From JBDTVS01 sp040007095 (GTDB taxonomy: Bacteria; Acidobacteriota; Vicinamibacteria; Vicinamibacterales; CAVVIG01): 54,299 bases of DNA. The first letter of the stretch is position 1; each line of letters opens with the position of its first letter. Positions 1-8,146 of this stretch are shown piece by piece. A model generated the notes under the pieces. That model had not been told where the DNA came from. It ran no database searches and saw nothing but the letters and a program-made list of their open reading frames with translations. The translations under genes were made by a program, and so were the position numbers. The stretch spans positions 1 through 54,299 of the forward strand of contig JBDTVS010000120.1 in assembly GCA_040007095.1 (NCBI GenBank). Direction: 5' to 3'.

Positions 1-54
1 CCTGCCCTACCTGCCCTACCTGCCCTACCTGCCCTACCTGCCCTACCTGCCCTA
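1..54. repeat. 9-bp tandem repeat, six copies
   Basis: Six perfect head-to-tail copies of CCTGCCCTA begin at the window edge, so more copies may lie outside. The array is just downstream of the stop of the TonB receptor gene. Degenerate relatives of the same 9-bp unit recur inside imuB and between the lipoprotein and membrane-protein genes near 16.5 kb, so this looks like a dispersed minisatellite family. Function is not known. Confidence 0.9.
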
Positions 55-83
55 CTCGCCCTGCCGCCCGCGCAGGCTCGCTC

Positions 84-2516
84 TCATCGTCCCGACCATT
101 TGATTCTGACGCCGCCGTTGACGAGCCTCGGCGTGCCGATCGTCGACGGATTCGTTTGAACGAACGAGACCTGATCGAAGAGGTTCTGTACGCCGAAGAA
201 CACTTGAAGATTGCGGCCGAGGTCGCGAGAGGTCATGAGGTCGACAGTGGTATATCCCGGCAACCCCGGTGGTGTGGCCGCGTCGTAACCGGCGTCGGTC
301 AGTGTCGCGACCGGAATGAAGTTGACGTTGAGATCGTCGTTGAACTGCGCGCCGATGAACTGCACGCCGAGCGCGACGCTCACGTACCGCGGATTCGCAT
401 ACGCCACCTGCACCGACCCTCGGTGGATGGGTACCTGGGCCAGGTACTTGCCGACCAGTGCAGCGTTCGCGGCGCCGCCATCGGTGACTTTCGCCTGATT
501 GTAGAGATACGCGGCCGACACGCGCCAGAATTCGGCGGGGTGGTACTCGACGTCGCTTTGCACGCCCCAGACGCGCGTCGCGCCAAGATTCTGCTTCTGC
601 GCGAGGGTCGCGGTCAGAGTGACGTTGGACACCGGATTGGTGATCCGATTGTCGTACCAGGTGACCCGCGCGGTCAGGTTGCGGGCCGGCGCGACATTCA
701 AGCCGGCTTCTCCGCCGACCAGGCGCTCCGGCCCCAGCTGATCGTTGGGCCGGGTCGTGATCGCGCCGACCGAGAACTGGCGGTACAGCTCGGTGAGCGT
801 CGGCGCGCGGAATCCCGAGTTCGCCGCGCCCCAGACGCTGACGCGATCCGTGATGTGGAACAGGGCCGCGACCCGCGGGCTGACCACGGTGTCGCTGCGT
901 TCCGGGATGGACGGCCGGTCGTTGACGGTCGGCAGGCCGGTCGCTACGGTCGTCTCGAGATTGTGGCCATCGTAATTTCTCCAGCGATCGACCCGCGCGC
1001 TGAGCGTGACCACCACCTTCGAGATCGGGGTGAAGATGTCCTGCACGAAGGCGCCCATACTCTGCTGCGTGCCGCCAGAGATGCGCTTGACGCTGAGCGT
1101 CGCCTGCTGCGTCACGGGCGGCACGATCACGGTGGGAACGGCGGCCACGAACGCATCCTCCTGGCTGTCGCCGTCGATCCATCGCCAGTCGCCGCCGGCG
1201 CTGAACAGATTGCCGCCGCCGAGCGCTTTCGACCACTGCACCGTGGTGCCGACGCCATTGGTCGGCACGTGCTGGTCGGTGGCCAGGCGGACGATGTTGC
1301 GGGTGGTGGCGGCGTTGGTGACCGCCAGGAAGTTGAAGTGTGATCGCTCCACGTCGACGAATACGCGCGCCTGCAGATCGCTCTCATCGGGCAGTCGGAC
1401 ACGGACGCCGCCATTGGTGCTCGTCCATTTGGTGTCGTTCAGCTCGCCGACCTTCCCGTTGATCCGATCCTCGGTAAAGTACGCGGCTCTGAAAAATGCG
1501 TTGACGCGGTCGGAGGGCGTGTAATCGAGCTTGGCGTTGAGGTTGCGGTAGTTGACGTTGGCGTTGTTGTCGATCGGCCCGCGCTCTCGCTCCGCCACGA
1601 TGGGAAAGCCGTCGGTGTTGAAAAAACTGCCTTCAATCGATGCTCCCAGCTTGTTCCATCTGTCGCTGGCGAAGAAGTCGAGCTTCGGGCTCGAGTGGCT
1701 GCCGTACTGAGGCTTGATCTCGAACGTGCGCCGCGTGGGTCGCGTCGTGACGAAGTTGATGACACCGCCCATCGCCGAGTTGCCGTACAGGCTCGACGTC
1801 GTGTCGTCGGTGACTTCGATTCGATCCACGCTGATGAGCGGCACGCGAGTCCAGTAGACCCACCCGCCGAAGGGATCGTTGAACGGAACACCATCGAGCA
1901 GGACCAGCGTGCGGCTCTGCCCGCTCGGGCCGATTCCGCGCAGCGAGACGCCCTGCGTCGTCGGCTGCGCGCTGAGGCTGCTGGCGCGGCGGAACAGGCT
2001 GAAGGTGGGGACCTGACGCAGGATGTCGTCGGCCACCACCGCCGGCGAACTCTGAATCTCCGCACGGCTCAGCACATTGACGCTGGCAGGCACGTCGCCG
2101 AGGCGCTGCTCGCTTCGCGTGGCCGTGACGACGACCGTTTCGAGCAGCGTGGCCGGCATCAGGACGACCTCCAGCGAACCGGGCGCCGCCGTGATGCTCC
2201 GCAGATACTCGGCGAAGCCACCCGCGCGAACGATCAGCACGTCGGCGTCGGCGGCAGTCGAGAGGCTGAACTGTCCGTCCGTGCCGGTGACCGTCTGTTG
2301 TTCGCCGCGCGTCCCGGCGCGGGCGATCACCAGGGCGCCAGACACGACGCCGCCGGTCGAGTCGCGAACGGTGCCGGTGAGGGTGCGCGCGGGCGCCTGG
2401 GTGCCCTGGGAGGAAGTGGTTGGGGAGGCGGTCCGCGTCTGCGCGGCGCGCGCGTCCACGTCGACGTACGGAGTCGTGGCCAGTAATAAGAAGAAAGTAA
2501 GGGTTCTGAATTTCAT
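84..2516 (-). CDS. TonB-dependent outer-membrane receptor with carboxypeptidase-regulatory-like domain
   Basis: This 810-residue protein should sit in the outer membrane and import a ligand with TonB energy; the substrate cannot be told. The start is the ATG giving MKFRTLTFFLLLATT, which provides a signal peptide; in-frame starts further upstream would bury it. After the signal comes a carboxypeptidase-regulatory-like beta-sandwich (TLTGTVRDSTGGVVSGA, about residues 45-125), then a TonB-box-like ETVVVTATR and a plug domain with LVLLDGVPFNDPFGGWV and SSLYGNSAMGGVINFVTTRP. The rest is a long beta-barrel region ending near VNGGVRIKWSGR. It lies 49 bp downstream of dnaE2 on the same strand. I see no functional link to mutagenesis and suspect its own promoter. 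The family is certain, the ligand unknown. Confidence 0.9.
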   Translation of the reverse strand: MKFRTLTFFLLLATTPYVDVDARAAQTRTASPTTSSQGTQAPARTLTGTVRDSTGGVVSGALVIARAGTRGEQQTVTGTDGQFSLSTAADADVLIVRAGGFAEYLRSITAAPGSLEVVLMPATLLETVVVTATRSEQRLGDVPASVNVLSRAEIQSSPAVVADDILRQVPTFSLFRRASSLSAQPTTQGVSLRGIGPSGQSRTLVLLDGVPFNDPFGGWVYWTRVPLISVDRIEVTDDTTSSLYGNSAMGGVINFVTTRPTRRTFEIKPQYGSHSSPKLDFFASDRWNKLGASIEGSFFNTDGFPIVAERERGPIDNNANVNYRNLNAKLDYTPSDRVNAFFRAAYFTEDRINGKVGELNDTKWTSTNGGVRVRLPDESDLQARVFVDVERSHFNFLAVTNAATTRNIVRLATDQHVPTNGVGTTVQWSKALGGGNLFSAGGDWRWIDGDSQEDAFVAAVPTVIVPPVTQQATLSVKRISGGTQQSMGAFVQDIFTPISKVVVTLSARVDRWRNYDGHNLETTVATGLPTVNDRPSIPERSDTVVSPRVAALFHITDRVSVWGAANSGFRAPTLTELYRQFSVGAITTRPNDQLGPERLVGGEAGLNVAPARNLTARVTWYDNRITNPVSNVTLTATLAQKQNLGATRVWGVQSDVEYHPAEFWRVSAAYLYNQAKVTDGGAANAALVGKYLAQVPIHRGSVQVAYANPRYVSVALGVQFIGAQFNDDLNVNFIPVATLTDAGYDAATPPGLPGYTTVDLMTSRDLGRNLQVFFGVQNLFDQVSFVQTNPSTIGTPRLVNGGVRIKWSGR

Positions 2517-2565
2517 GAGTTTGGGGATTATACCCAAGCTCATGGCGGATGGCTGAATGAGTCGT

Positions 2566-5500
2566 TCAGTAGAAGTCGTGGGCATCAAAATCAACGTCGA
2601 CGCCGCGCAGGCCCTGTATCTGCTCGGCACGGACCGATGTCACACCGTCCTGGTTCTGCAGCACGCCGTCGACGATCAGAAACGGCTCTTCGACAACGAC
2701 CAGGCGATCGCGGGCGAAGAGATCCGGCCGCACGATGATGTTAGCGATACCGGTTTCGTCTTCGAGCGTGAGGAAGACAAATCCTTTCGCCGTGCCGGGA
2801 CGTTGGCGGGTGATGACCATGCCGGCGACGCGGACTCGTCTCCCCGGCCGGCCGGCCGGCAAATCGCAGGCACGCAGCACGCCGCGCATCGCGAGCTCGT
2901 CTCGACGCAACGCCATCGGGTGGCGGCCGATCGTCAGCCCAGTCCCGGCATAGTCGGCGACGAGCCGCTCGCGCTCCGTCATGGGCTTCAAGGGGCACGC
3001 TTCCTCAACCACCGAGTTCACCGAGGGCACCGAGTCTTCTCTATCTAATAGACGTTGATCGTATGACGTGAGCTCGGTAAAGCCGGTGTCGTCGGTGATT
3101 GCGCTTGCGAAGGGGTGCTCGGTGGCTAATGTCGTGAAGGCGTTCTCGGTGATCTCGGTGTGCTCGGTGGTTGACGTTGTGAACATCTCACCCGCTGGAC
3201 GAACGGCGCGCTCGGCCTGCCACAGCGCCGAGCGCCGATCGTAGCCGAGCGAGTTGAGCGCGCCGATGTCGGCGAGGGTGACGAGCTCGTCGCGGCGGAC
3301 ACCGCTGCGGGAGACCAGTTCGTCCACCGACGCGAAACGGGCGCCGCCGCCGCGCCCATGGCGCTCTGGGGAGCCAAGCCGGGTGCGGCTCGAATGATGC
3401 GAGCACACGTTGCAGAACACGCCGCCGTCGTCGGTCGGTTCGAGCATCGATCCGTCGTCGCACCCGCATTTGGGACAGACAGGACCGACGCCTGACGGGT
3501 GACGGACGTCTGCGGTGTGAACCTCTGAGGTCTGCAGTCTGCGGTGTGCCACACCTGAGACTGGAGACTTCAGACTTCCACCAGTGCTCGCGAAACGTGC
3601 ACTGGCGATCGAGCGGCCGACCTGTTCGCGCAGGCCGTTCACATAGCGCAGCCCCAGTCGAATCGCGCCGTCGGATTCAACGGTACAGTCCCAGTCCGAG
3701 CGCTGCACGTCGATTGGATGAAATCGCACGCCCCGGCGCTGCGCGTCCTTGACGAGCGTCGAGGGATGATAGAACCCCATCGGCTGGTTGTTGAGCAGCG
3801 CCGTGTAGAACGCCGCGGGATAGTGCACCTTGAGATACGCGCTCGCGTAGGCCAGCAGCGCGAAGCTCGCGGCGTGCGACTCGGGAAAGCCGTACAGCGC
3901 AAACGAGACAATCGCCGTGATGATCTGCTCGGCGGCTTCACCGGTGATCCCCCGCTCGCTCATGCCGTCGCGCAACTGCACCTCAATCGCCTTCATCCGC
4001 CGCTCCGACCGCTTGAAGCCCATCGCCCGCCGCAGCTCTTCGGCCTGCCCACCGGTGAAGCCTGCCGCGACCATCGCGATCCGCAGCAACTGCTCCTGAA
4101 ACAACGGCACCCCGAGCGTGCGCGCAAGAATCGGCTCGAGCGACGGATGTGGATAGCTGACCGGCTCGCGGCCCGCGCGCCGATTGAGATACGGGTGCAC
4201 CATCTGCCCGACGATCGGCCCGGGCCGGATAATCGCCACCTCCACCACGAGGTCGTAGAACACCGTCGGCTTGAGCCGCGGCAGCGTCGCCATCTGGGCC
4301 CGCGATTCCACCTGGAAGACGCCGATCGTGTCGGCCGCGCACAGCAGCGCGTAGACCGCCGGATCGTCCTGCGGCAGATGCGCAAGATCGACCAACGGAC
4401 GTGTAACCACCGAGCTCACCGAGGACGGTTTCAGATAGGAACCGTCGGTGCGATCCATCGCCTCGACCGCTACGTTACCTGAAGCGTTCTCGGTGCCCTC
4501 GGTGTTCTCGGTGGTGATCGTCCGTAGGTGTTCGCCGTTCACGAGCGCCAGGGCGTCTTGGATGACCGCCATCATCCCGAGCCCGAGCAGATCGACTTTC
4601 ACAATCCCCATGTCGGCGCAATCGTCCTTGTCCCACTGCACGACCACACGGCCCGGCATGGAGGCGTTTTCGAGCGGGACGACGGCGTCGAGCTGCCCCT
4701 GACAGATCACCATGCCGCCGGAGTGCTGGCCGAGATGCCGCGGCAGATCCTGCGCCTCGCCCCAGAGGCGTGCAAACAGGCGGACGCGATCCGCCTGCAC
4801 GTCAAGACCGACGGCTGCGAGATGACGCGGCAGCGTGTCGGCCGGGTCGGTGAACTCGAAGTTGTTCATCACCTTCGCGAGCCGATCGATCTGCAGCGCC
4901 TCGAACCCGAGTGCCTTGCCGACCTCCCGCGCCGCGCTTCGCCCGCGGTAGGTGATGACGTTGGCGGTCATCGCCGCGCCGAGACGACCGTATTTTTCGT
5001 AGACGTGCTGAATCACGCGCTCGCGCCGATCGCCGCTCGGCAGATCGAGATCGATATCGGGCCATTCCCCCCGCTCTTCCGAGAGGAACCGCTCGAACAG
5101 CAGGTCCATCCCGACCGGATCGACGGCCGTGATCCCGAGGCTGTAGCACACGGCGCTGTTGGCCGCCGACCCGCGCCCCTGCACGAGAATGTCGTGCTGG
5201 CGACAGAAATTGACGATGTCCCAGACGATCAGAAAGTAGCCGGCGAGCTTGAGCTTCTCGATCAGATCGAGCTCGCGCGTGATCTGCGCGCGAGCTCGAT
5301 CTGTATACGGCTGGTAGCGTTCACGCGCGCCGACGCCGGCGATCTTGCGCAGAAAGGACGCCTCCGTGTCGCCCGGCGGCACGGGATACGCCGGGAAGCG
5401 ATACCCGAGATCGGCCATCGTGAACTGCAGCCGATCGGCGAGTTCCACGGTACGGCCGACCGCGCCCGGCACATCGGCGAACAACGCCGCCATGTCTGCC

Positions 5501-6261
5501 GGCAGCTTGAGATACCGCTCCGCGTTCGGCGCCAGGCGGCGGCCCGCGTGCGCGAGATCGGTGTGGTGGTACATGCACGTGAGCACGTCGAAGAGCGGCC
5601 GGTCGGCTGGCGTCGCGAACCGGACTCCGCCGGTCGCGAGCGTCGGCACCCGGAAAGCCGCCGCCAGGTCGAGGAGCCGCTCGTTGTCGGCATCTTCGTC
5701 GCGCCGAAAATGCCGCTGCATCTCCACGTAGGTCGAGCCGCGGCCGAACATGCCGACCACGCGATCGAGCAGCCCGCCGACGCCGTCGCGAGACGCATTG
5801 AGCGCCGCACGACCGACGAGCGCCACCAGACCGCTGGTCGAGCCAGAGAGCTCATCGATCGCGAGCGCGCCCTGGCCTTTCGGCGCCCGCAGTTTCATCC
5901 GCGTGATCAGTCGGCACAGGTTTCTGTACCCCGCCTGGCTTTCGCAGAGCACGGGGAGTGTCCAGAGAAACTTAGAAGTCTGAAGTCTGAAGTCTGCTGA
6001 AGTCCCCGAACGAAGCACACCTGAGCCTTCAGGCTTGAGACTTTCCGAGATCGTCAACTCCGCGCCGATGATCGGTTTTATCCCGGCGGCACGGGCGGCT
6101 TTGTGAAACCGTGGCGCGCCATAGACGCCGTCGCGATCGAGGAGGGCGATCGCCGGGTACCCGAGATCGGCGGCGCGATCCACGATCGCTTCGGGCAGCG
6201 ACGCGCCCTGAAGAAAACTGAACGCCGACGCGGTATGAAGCTCGATGTAATCCGACGACAC
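2566..6261 (-). CDS. dnaE2: Error-prone DNA polymerase III alpha subunit DnaE2
   Basis: DnaE2 is the C-family polymerase of the ImuA-ImuB-DnaE2 translesion mutasome. The 1231-residue product has an N-terminal PHP domain (IELHTASAFSFLQGASLPE), in which the usual HxH metal motif reads HTA. The palm includes RGSAANSAVCYSLGIT and the acidic motif PDIDLDLPSGDRRE, then KVDLLGLGMM and FPESHAASFALLAYASAYLK. A C-terminal OB fold is RRVRVAGMVITRQRPGTAKG. The start codon is GTG with no strong ribosome site. Four extra segments that DnaE2 proteins normally lack (about residues 71-100, 582-619, 893-928 and 1028-1086) coincide with palindromic DNA repeats that are read through in frame. It follows imuB after a 127-bp repeat-containing gap. 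The family is certain; whether the inserts spare activity is unknown. Confidence 0.93.
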   Translation of the reverse strand: MSSDYIELHTASAFSFLQGASLPEAIVDRAADLGYPAIALLDRDGVYGAPRFHKAARAAGIKPIIGAELTISESLKPEGSGVLRSGTSADFRLQTSKFLWTLPVLCESQAGYRNLCRLITRMKLRAPKGQGALAIDELSGSTSGLVALVGRAALNASRDGVGGLLDRVVGMFGRGSTYVEMQRHFRRDEDADNERLLDLAAAFRVPTLATGGVRFATPADRPLFDVLTCMYHHTDLAHAGRRLAPNAERYLKLPADMAALFADVPGAVGRTVELADRLQFTMADLGYRFPAYPVPPGDTEASFLRKIAGVGARERYQPYTDRARAQITRELDLIEKLKLAGYFLIVWDIVNFCRQHDILVQGRGSAANSAVCYSLGITAVDPVGMDLLFERFLSEERGEWPDIDLDLPSGDRRERVIQHVYEKYGRLGAAMTANVITYRGRSAAREVGKALGFEALQIDRLAKVMNNFEFTDPADTLPRHLAAVGLDVQADRVRLFARLWGEAQDLPRHLGQHSGGMVICQGQLDAVVPLENASMPGRVVVQWDKDDCADMGIVKVDLLGLGMMAVIQDALALVNGEHLRTITTENTEGTENASGNVAVEAMDRTDGSYLKPSSVSSVVTRPLVDLAHLPQDDPAVYALLCAADTIGVFQVESRAQMATLPRLKPTVFYDLVVEVAIIRPGPIVGQMVHPYLNRRAGREPVSYPHPSLEPILARTLGVPLFQEQLLRIAMVAAGFTGGQAEELRRAMGFKRSERRMKAIEVQLRDGMSERGITGEAAEQIITAIVSFALYGFPESHAASFALLAYASAYLKVHYPAAFYTALLNNQPMGFYHPSTLVKDAQRRGVRFHPIDVQRSDWDCTVESDGAIRLGLRYVNGLREQVGRSIASARFASTGGSLKSPVSGVAHRRLQTSEVHTADVRHPSGVGPVCPKCGCDDGSMLEPTDDGGVFCNVCSHHSSRTRLGSPERHGRGGGARFASVDELVSRSGVRRDELVTLADIGALNSLGYDRRSALWQAERAVRPAGEMFTTSTTEHTEITENAFTTLATEHPFASAITDDTGFTELTSYDQRLLDREDSVPSVNSVVEEACPLKPMTERERLVADYAGTGLTIGRHPMALRRDELAMRGVLRACDLPAGRPGRRVRVAGMVITRQRPGTAKGFVFLTLEDETGIANIIVRPDLFARDRLVVVEEPFLIVDGVLQNQDGVTSVRAEQIQGLRGVDVDFDAHDFY
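3008..3171. repeat. Palindromic interspersed repeat, family A (in dnaE2)
   Basis: Two 27-nt arms (3008-3034 and 3145-3171) built from repeated ACCGAG / CTCGGT triplet-like units are near-perfect inverted complements (about 23 of 27). They flank a central segment of about 110 nt. The element keeps the dnaE2 frame open and encodes TTSTTEHTEITEN at one end and PSVNSVVE at the other. Confidence 0.85.
3505..3582. repeat. Palindromic interspersed repeat, family B (in dnaE2)
   Basis: This stretch is rich in AGTCTGxxGTCT / AGACTTCAGACT units. A hairpin of AGTCT-GGTGT against ACACC-AGACT spans 3536-3562. It is translated in frame inside dnaE2 (segment around RRLQTSEVHTADVRH). A related copy lies at 5971-6046 near the start of the gene. 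Confidence 0.7.
4406..4516. repeat. Palindromic interspersed repeat, family A (in dnaE2)
   Basis: The left arm reads ACCACCGAGCTCACCGAG. The right arm, around 4488-4516, is its approximate inverse complement, carrying three CTCGGTG units. It is translated in frame as TTENTEGTEN ... SSVSSVVT within the dnaE2 polymerase region. Confidence 0.82.
5971..6046. repeat. Palindromic interspersed repeat, family B (in dnaE2, near start)
   Basis: Tandem AAGTCTG units (5971-6000) face an inverted CTGAGCCTTCAGGCTTGAGAC segment. The sequence is translated in frame as part of the PHP-proximal insert of DnaE2. Confidence 0.65.
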
Positions 6262-6280
6262 GATTCACCACGAGCACCCC

Positions 6281-6358
6281 GTTCAACAGAAAGCCCGCAG
6301 AACTCGCAGAGGGTCATGGATATGGCTCCCTCCGGTCTCAGCGGGCTTTGCGTTGAAC
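6281..6358. repeat. Inverted repeat, family C, between imuB and dnaE2
   Basis: Two 18-nt arms (6281-6298 and 6341-6358) pair at 16 of 18 positions: GTTCAAC-AAAGCCCGC against GCGGGCTTT-GTTGAAC. They would form a strong stem in the mRNA between imuB and dnaE2. No T-run follows on the transcribed strand, so it does not look like a simple terminator. It could modulate RNA stability or partial read-through into dnaE2. Confidence 0.75.
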
Positions 6359-6388
6359 GTGGTACGGCTACATTCGCAGGCAGATGGG

Positions 6389-8146
6389 CTAATCCACGAT
6401 GGCATCGATGAACCACCGATCGGTGTCGCGATCCTGAAAAATCCGGTACATGCCCCCATCGCTGAGCGAGATATCCCATTCGTCGCGGTTCCACGAGGCC
6501 TGGTCGGGCGGGTGGAACCGGTCGGGCGGGTAGGGCAGGTGCTTACCTGTCCGACCTACCTCACCTGTCCGACCTACTCGATCTGCCACACCTACCGGAT
6601 CTGTCTCGCCTGTTCGACTTGCCCTACCTGCCCCATCTGGCCGACCAGCCTCACCAGCCCGCCCCGACCACCATTCGCCAGAAGACCGCCAGGGGCCCGC
6701 GCAGGCAAGCACACGTCCACCTGCGAAACCACGGCGATCGGTCGTGACCGCGACCGGCCGGTCGTCAGCCATCACGACGCGCGCCGGTACCGGCCGACGG
6801 CATCGGCGAAGCGCAGACACAATCTGGGGCTGGTCGGGCAGGTGGGAGAAACCTCCCTCTGCCTCACCTGCCCTACCAGTCCGACCAGCACCTGCCCCAT
6901 CGTGTTCGGTCGCAAACGGCTGCATCGTAAAGGCACCGGGCCGGTACGAATCCACGCGCACAGGACGTCCGACACGGTCTTCGCCCATGAGCGCGTTCAG
7001 CCGTGCGATGAGCGTCGATAACTGCTCGGGCGTTGGGTGGGCGCGAACAAACAGCGCGTGCTGGAGCACGCGTCCAGGTGTCGGATCGATAGTCACCGTC
7101 ACACGTTCGATTGGCGCGTCCACGGGATGTGATTCGAGATCCAGCAGGATGAGCGTCCTGAGCGCCCTCACGTCGCGGATCGGCGACGGCAGCTGCAGGC
7201 TCCGCGTATACGTGTCGACGCTCACAACATCCAACGCGGAGGTCGCAGAGCTCGCGGCGTCCTGGACAACGTTTTCTCTGCGGTCTCCGCGGTCTCTGCG
7301 TTGAATGTCTGGCGTGGTGACGAGGCCCAGCATGACGTGGACGGCAGCAGCGCCGCGATCTCGACGTTCGAGCCGCGTCGACAGCGGTTCGAGGAGCCGC
7401 GTCAGCACGAACGATAACGGCTCGAGTCCTTCAATCGGCCACTCCAGCTCGATCGACGACTCGAATCGCTCGTCGGCCAGCGTCGGCACGAGCGGCCCGA
7501 CATCCTGTCCGCGCGCGATTGCCTGCCACACGAGCGCGTGCTGGCCCAGCCTGGCGGTCAGCTCGCTGGACGGCAGCGCCGCCAGCTCGCCAAGCGTTCG
7601 AAGCCCCCAGCTCTTCACCACCGAGATCACCGAGGACACCGAGTGCTTGGCCTTCACAGGTTTCGGGGCACCCAGTGATTGAATCGAAGTGACCGAGTGT
7701 GTGGCACTCCCATGCCTCGGTGGGCTCGGTGCGCTCGGTGGTTGTTCTGGGATTTTTTCCAGGATCCCGAGGACCATCGGCGCAATCGCGGCCGCTTCCC
7801 TTCCACGCGGGACGACCGTGAGCCCCTGGCCCGCCAACGCCACCACCATCGCCGCCGTCCTCGTGGTGGCAATGCCGATATGCACACGCAGTCCGCGCGC
7901 CAGCGCCGATCGCCGAATCTCCTCCCCAATCCTCCGCGGATCGCCCACCAGCCGATCGAGTCCGCGGATGTCAACCGTGACAAAATCGTCGTGATGGCAC
8001 GCGTACCGTGGGGAGAAATCCTCCGCGAGCGCGCGCAACGTGCTCGACGGTGGCTCTGGCAGCGGTTCCGACGACGGCGCGCGATAGAGACACGCGTACC
8101 AGGGTGACGTCGGAGAGAGGGCAGGGTAGAGGGCAGCCTCAGACAT
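6389..8146 (-). CDS. imuB: ImuB, catalytically inactive Y-family polymerase-like hub of the mutasome
   Basis: ImuB bridges the beta clamp, ImuA and DnaE2 in SOS-type mutagenesis. I start it at the ATG giving MSEAALYPALSPTSPWYACLYR, which overlaps the imuA stop by 8 bp and suggests translational coupling; the product is 585 residues. The Y-family fold is seen in DDFVTVDIRGLDRLVGDP, RVHIGIATTRTAAMVVALAG, and the helix-hairpin segment WGLRTLGELAALPSSELTARLG. The catalytic acidic residues of active Y-polymerases (N-terminal DxD and the SIDE motif) are absent, as known for ImuB. The C-terminal MYRIFQDRDTDRWFIDAIVD is typical. Inserted in frame are a family A palindrome, a family C palindrome and long stretches of 9-bp minisatellite coding for GR/GE/GRT-rich linkers. 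Identification is firm. Confidence 0.9.
   Translation of the reverse strand: MSEAALYPALSPTSPWYACLYRAPSSEPLPEPPSSTLRALAEDFSPRYACHHDDFVTVDIRGLDRLVGDPRRIGEEIRRSALARGLRVHIGIATTRTAAMVVALAGQGLTVVPRGREAAAIAPMVLGILEKIPEQPPSAPSPPRHGSATHSVTSIQSLGAPKPVKAKHSVSSVISVVKSWGLRTLGELAALPSSELTARLGQHALVWQAIARGQDVGPLVPTLADERFESSIELEWPIEGLEPLSFVLTRLLEPLSTRLERRDRGAAAVHVMLGLVTTPDIQRRDRGDRRENVVQDAASSATSALDVVSVDTYTRSLQLPSPIRDVRALRTLILLDLESHPVDAPIERVTVTIDPTPGRVLQHALFVRAHPTPEQLSTLIARLNALMGEDRVGRPVRVDSYRPGAFTMQPFATEHDGAGAGRTGRAGEAEGGFSHLPDQPQIVSALRRCRRPVPARVVMADDRPVAVTTDRRGFAGGRVLACAGPWRSSGEWWSGRAGEAGRPDGAGRASRTGETDPVGVADRVGRTGEVGRTGKHLPYPPDRFHPPDQASWNRDEWDISLSDGGMYRIFQDRDTDRWFIDAIVD
6528..6665. repeat. Degenerate 9-bp minisatellite inside imuB
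   Basis: The stretch repeats CCTGTCCGACCTAC-like units with 9-bp periodicity, resembling the perfect array at the left window edge. It is read in frame in imuB and encodes a flexible linker with RTGE, GRAGE and VGRTGEVGRTG motifs before the conserved C-terminal tail. Confidence 0.75.
6829..6902. repeat. Minisatellite-type inverted repeat inside imuB
   Basis: GGTCGGGCAGGTGGGA faces CCTCACCTGCCCTACC a few tens of bases downstream, so the 9-bp family here appears in inverted orientation and can form a hairpin. It encodes the GRTGRAGEAEGG linker of ImuB. Confidence 0.65.
7232..7303. repeat. Palindromic interspersed repeat, family C (in imuB)
   Basis: CAACGCGGAGGTCGCAGAG (7232-7250) is matched by the inverted CTCTGCGGTCTCCGCGG segment followed by TCTGCGTTG (7276-7303). 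It is translated in frame in ImuB around RRDRGDRRENVVQDAAS. Confidence 0.75.
7617..7742. repeat. Palindromic interspersed repeat, family A (in imuB)
   Basis: Two 27-nt arms (7617-7643 and 7716-7742) carry three ACCGAG and three CTCGGT units respectively and are inverted complements. It is the same element type as the two copies in dnaE2, and again the reading frame of the host gene is kept. Confidence 0.82.

Noticed and set aside
1..54. CRISPR array at the left edge
   Set aside because: The 9-bp units are contiguous with no spacers, and no cas genes are present.
156..1343. Long open frame on the plus strand opposite the first TonB receptor
   Set aside because: It is antisense to a gene with clear domains; its translation is rich in Arg/Ala/Gly without motifs, as expected for a mirror frame in high-GC DNA.
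4528..6000. 490-codon plus-strand frame opposite dnaE2
   Set aside because: It is the shadow of a conserved polymerase gene, has no ribosome site and no recognisable domain.
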